A stretch of 16,103 nucleotides of DNA from Planctomycetaceae bacterium (GTDB lineage: Bacteria > Planctomycetota > Phycisphaerae > Phycisphaerales > SM1A02): NCBI GenBank assembly GCA_027488415.1, contig JAIYBS010000091.1:1-16103 (forward strand), written 5' to 3'. The position numbers and the translations under genes were made by a program. Below, piece after piece: positions 14,942-16,103 of the stretch. The notes under the pieces were generated by a model, which was not told the DNA's origin, ran no database searches, and saw nothing but the letters and a program-made list of their open reading frames with translations. Every line of letters begins with the position of its first letter. Within the stretch, counting starts at the first letter, position 1.

Positions 14942-15999
14942 TGAGCGACCTCACCGTCCCCGTGCTCGAGGTCGCGGACCTCGCCGTCAGCTTCGACAAC
15001 TCGAACGGCGGCCCGCGCATCCAGGCCGTGAACGGCGTGCACATGACGCTGTTCCCGCAGCAGACGCTCGCCGTCGTCGGCGAGTCGGGCTGCGGCAAGA
15101 GCGTCACCGCGATGAGCACGATGCAGCTGATCCCGCGCCCGCCGGGCCGGTTCGACCGCGGCAGCATCCTCTTCGAGGGCCGGGACATCTGCACGCTCTC
15201 CGAGGACGAGATGCTCTCCGTGCGCGGCGGGAAGATCGCCATGATCTTCCAGGAGCCGATGACGAGCCTGAACCCCGTCTACACCATCGGCGACCAGCTG
15301 ATGGAGGCGATCTTCCTGCACCAGAAGGTCGGCCCCGACGAGGCGCGCCGCATCGCGCTGCAGGCGATGAAGGACGTCGGGATCAAGAAGCCCGAGGAAC
15401 GCCTCGCGATGTACCCGCACCAGTTCTCCGGCGGGATGCGCCAGCGCGTGATGATCGCGATGGCGCTCGCGTGCCGGCCGAAGGTGCTGCTCGCCGACGA
15501 GCCGACCACCGCGCTCGACGTGACGATCCAGGCGCAGATCCTCGAGCTGCTGCGCGAGCTGCAGCGCGACCGGGACATGGGGATCATGCTGATCACGCAC
15601 AACCTCGGCGTCGTCGCCGAGAACGCCGACGTCGTCTGCGTGATGTACGCGGGGCGCGTGGTCGAGTACGCGAACGTCTTCGAGCTCTTCGACGAGCCGC
15701 TGCACCCCTACACGCGGGGGCTGTTCCGGTCGATCCCGATGCTCCGCGACCAGAAGCACCGCCTCGTGACCATCCGCGACGTCACGAACGACGCCGCCGA
15801 GTTCCGCAAAATCCCCGGGGTCGTGCCCTGGTGGCCCGACATGCCCGCCGGCACGAAGCCGGACCTTGCCTCCGGCCGCGACGAGCACGTCCTGGTCGAG
15901 GTGCGCCCGAACCGCTGGGTCGGCTGCTGGCGGACGCCCGAACTGCAGTCCCGGACCCACCGGCGGCCCTCGCTGGACTTCCGGCGCGGCGACCGCTGA
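14941..15999 (+). CDS. ABC transporter ATP-binding protein, DppD/OppD type
   Basis: A 352-residue ATPase that should power the importer encoded upstream. Seen are Walker A GESGCGKS (47-54), Q-loop IFQEPMTSLNPV (102-113), signature FSGGMRQR (162-169), Walker B VLLADEPT (182-189), D-loop ALD (191-193) and H-loop His220 in LITHNLGVVAENAD. The C-terminal oligopeptide-transporter part has LHPYTRGLFRSIPML (254-268). The Cys cluster often present in that tail is absent, with only one Cys near the end (VGCWRT). Stop and start overlap with the permease (TGATG). No DppF-type partner follows within the window; the next gene is a peroxiredoxin, so the second ATPase must be elsewhere, or this one works as a homodimer. 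Confidence 0.95.
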   Translation: MSDLTVPVLEVADLAVSFDNSNGGPRIQAVNGVHMTLFPQQTLAVVGESGCGKSVTAMSTMQLIPRPPGRFDRGSILFEGRDICTLSEDEMLSVRGGKIAMIFQEPMTSLNPVYTIGDQLMEAIFLHQKVGPDEARRIALQAMKDVGIKKPEERLAMYPHQFSGGMRQRVMIAMALACRPKVLLADEPTTALDVTIQAQILELLRELQRDRDMGIMLITHNLGVVAENADVVCVMYAGRVVEYANVFELFDEPLHPYTRGLFRSIPMLRDQKHRLVTIRDVTNDAAEFRKIPGVVPWWPDMPAGTKPDLASGRDEHVLVEVRPNRWVGCWRTPELQSRTHRRPSLDFRRGDR

Positions 16000-16004
16000 A
16001 CGCT

Positions 16005-16010
16005 TATCGT
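16005..16010 (+). promoter_or_regulatory. -10 box of the peroxiredoxin gene, probably leaderless
   Basis: TATCGT ends 6 nt before the ATG at 16017, with TCCGGC between and no ribosome site. It starts 5 nt after the stop of the ATPase gene, so any -35 would lie inside that gene; none is clear. Confidence 0.5.
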
Positions 16011-16016
16011 TCCGGC

Positions 16017-16103
16017 ATGTCCCTCATCGAGCCCGGCCGCAAGGCCCCCGCGTTCTCCGCGCCGGACCAGTCCGGCACCGTTCATTCGCTGAAGGGGCTC
16101 GCG
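16017..16103 (+). CDS. bcp: Peroxiredoxin, Bcp/PrxQ type, N-terminal fragment
   Basis: Only 29 codons are visible before the window ends. They read as the start of a thiol peroxidase of the Bcp/PrxQ group: EPGRKAPAFSAPDQSGTVHS (5-24), then LKGLA, which fits the first strands before the catalytic PxxxTxxC motif. That motif lies beyond the edge, so activity and the exact subgroup cannot be checked. Such enzymes reduce hydroperoxides in the cytoplasm or periplasm. The ATG is preceded closely by a -10 box and not by a Shine-Dalgarno. It seems to be a separate transcription unit from the ABC cluster. Confidence 0.78.
   Translation, partial: MSLIEPGRKAPAFSAPDQSGTVHSLKGLA

Noticed and set aside
16005..16019. 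Peroxiredoxin gene as the last member of the ABC operon
   Set aside because: It has its own -10 box directly before the start and no coupling overlap, unlike the tight junctions among the ABC genes; the function is also unrelated.

Overview
The window is a gene-dense, very GC-rich bacterial chromosome segment. I infer a member of the Planctomycetota, probably a Phycisphaerae relative. The grounds are the style of the type II pseudopilin at the left edge, a membrane-anchored Ser/Thr kinase, a lipid A kinase (LpxK), many promoters without a Shine-Dalgarno site near the start, and oversized peptide-type ABC permeases. No 16S gene or other definitive taxonomic marker is present, so this placement is inference. 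I saw no mobile element, CRISPR array, tRNA or rRNA.

Layout, left to right. (1) 1-683, minus: 5' part of a pseudopilin gene running off the left edge. (2) 684-1237: the only long non-coding stretch, holding tandem repeats and several small hairpins. (3) 1238-1699, plus: a RidA/YjgF-family protein, convergent with (4) 1728-3092, minus: a tail-anchored Ser/Thr protein kinase. (5) 3174-4801, plus: maf and lpxK, overlapping by ATGA and divergent from the kinase across an 81-bp gap that carries overlapping -10 boxes on both strands. (6) 4988-6897: an HU/IHF-family protein with a textbook sigma-70 promoter, followed by the replicative helicase dnaB. (7) 6945-8906: an ECF-type sigma factor, a single-pass membrane protein placed like an anti-sigma factor, and an exported helical protein overlapping it by ATGA. 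This looks like an envelope-sensing sigma module. (8) 8951-15999: a peptide/nickel-type ABC importer cluster with a DppC-like permease, a membrane-anchored solute-binding protein with a coiled coil, a DppB-like permease with a large soluble insertion, a second DppC-like permease with extra membrane segments, and one DppD-like ATPase. (9) 16017 to the right edge: start of a peroxiredoxin of the Bcp/PrxQ type.

What holds together functionally: hup and dnaB are nucleoid and replication genes, and maf/lpxK join nucleotide sanitation with lipid A synthesis. The sigma module and the ABC importer both act at the cell envelope. The most unusual content is the importer, which has two C-type permeases, a DppB with an added extracytoplasmic helical domain, a solute-binding protein anchored by an uncleaved helix plus coiled coil, and no DppF partner. 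Also notable is a recurring arrangement in which a TANNNT -10 box ends 6-7 nt before the start codon with no Shine-Dalgarno, suggesting leaderless mRNAs for the RidA-like gene, the first permease and the peroxiredoxin.
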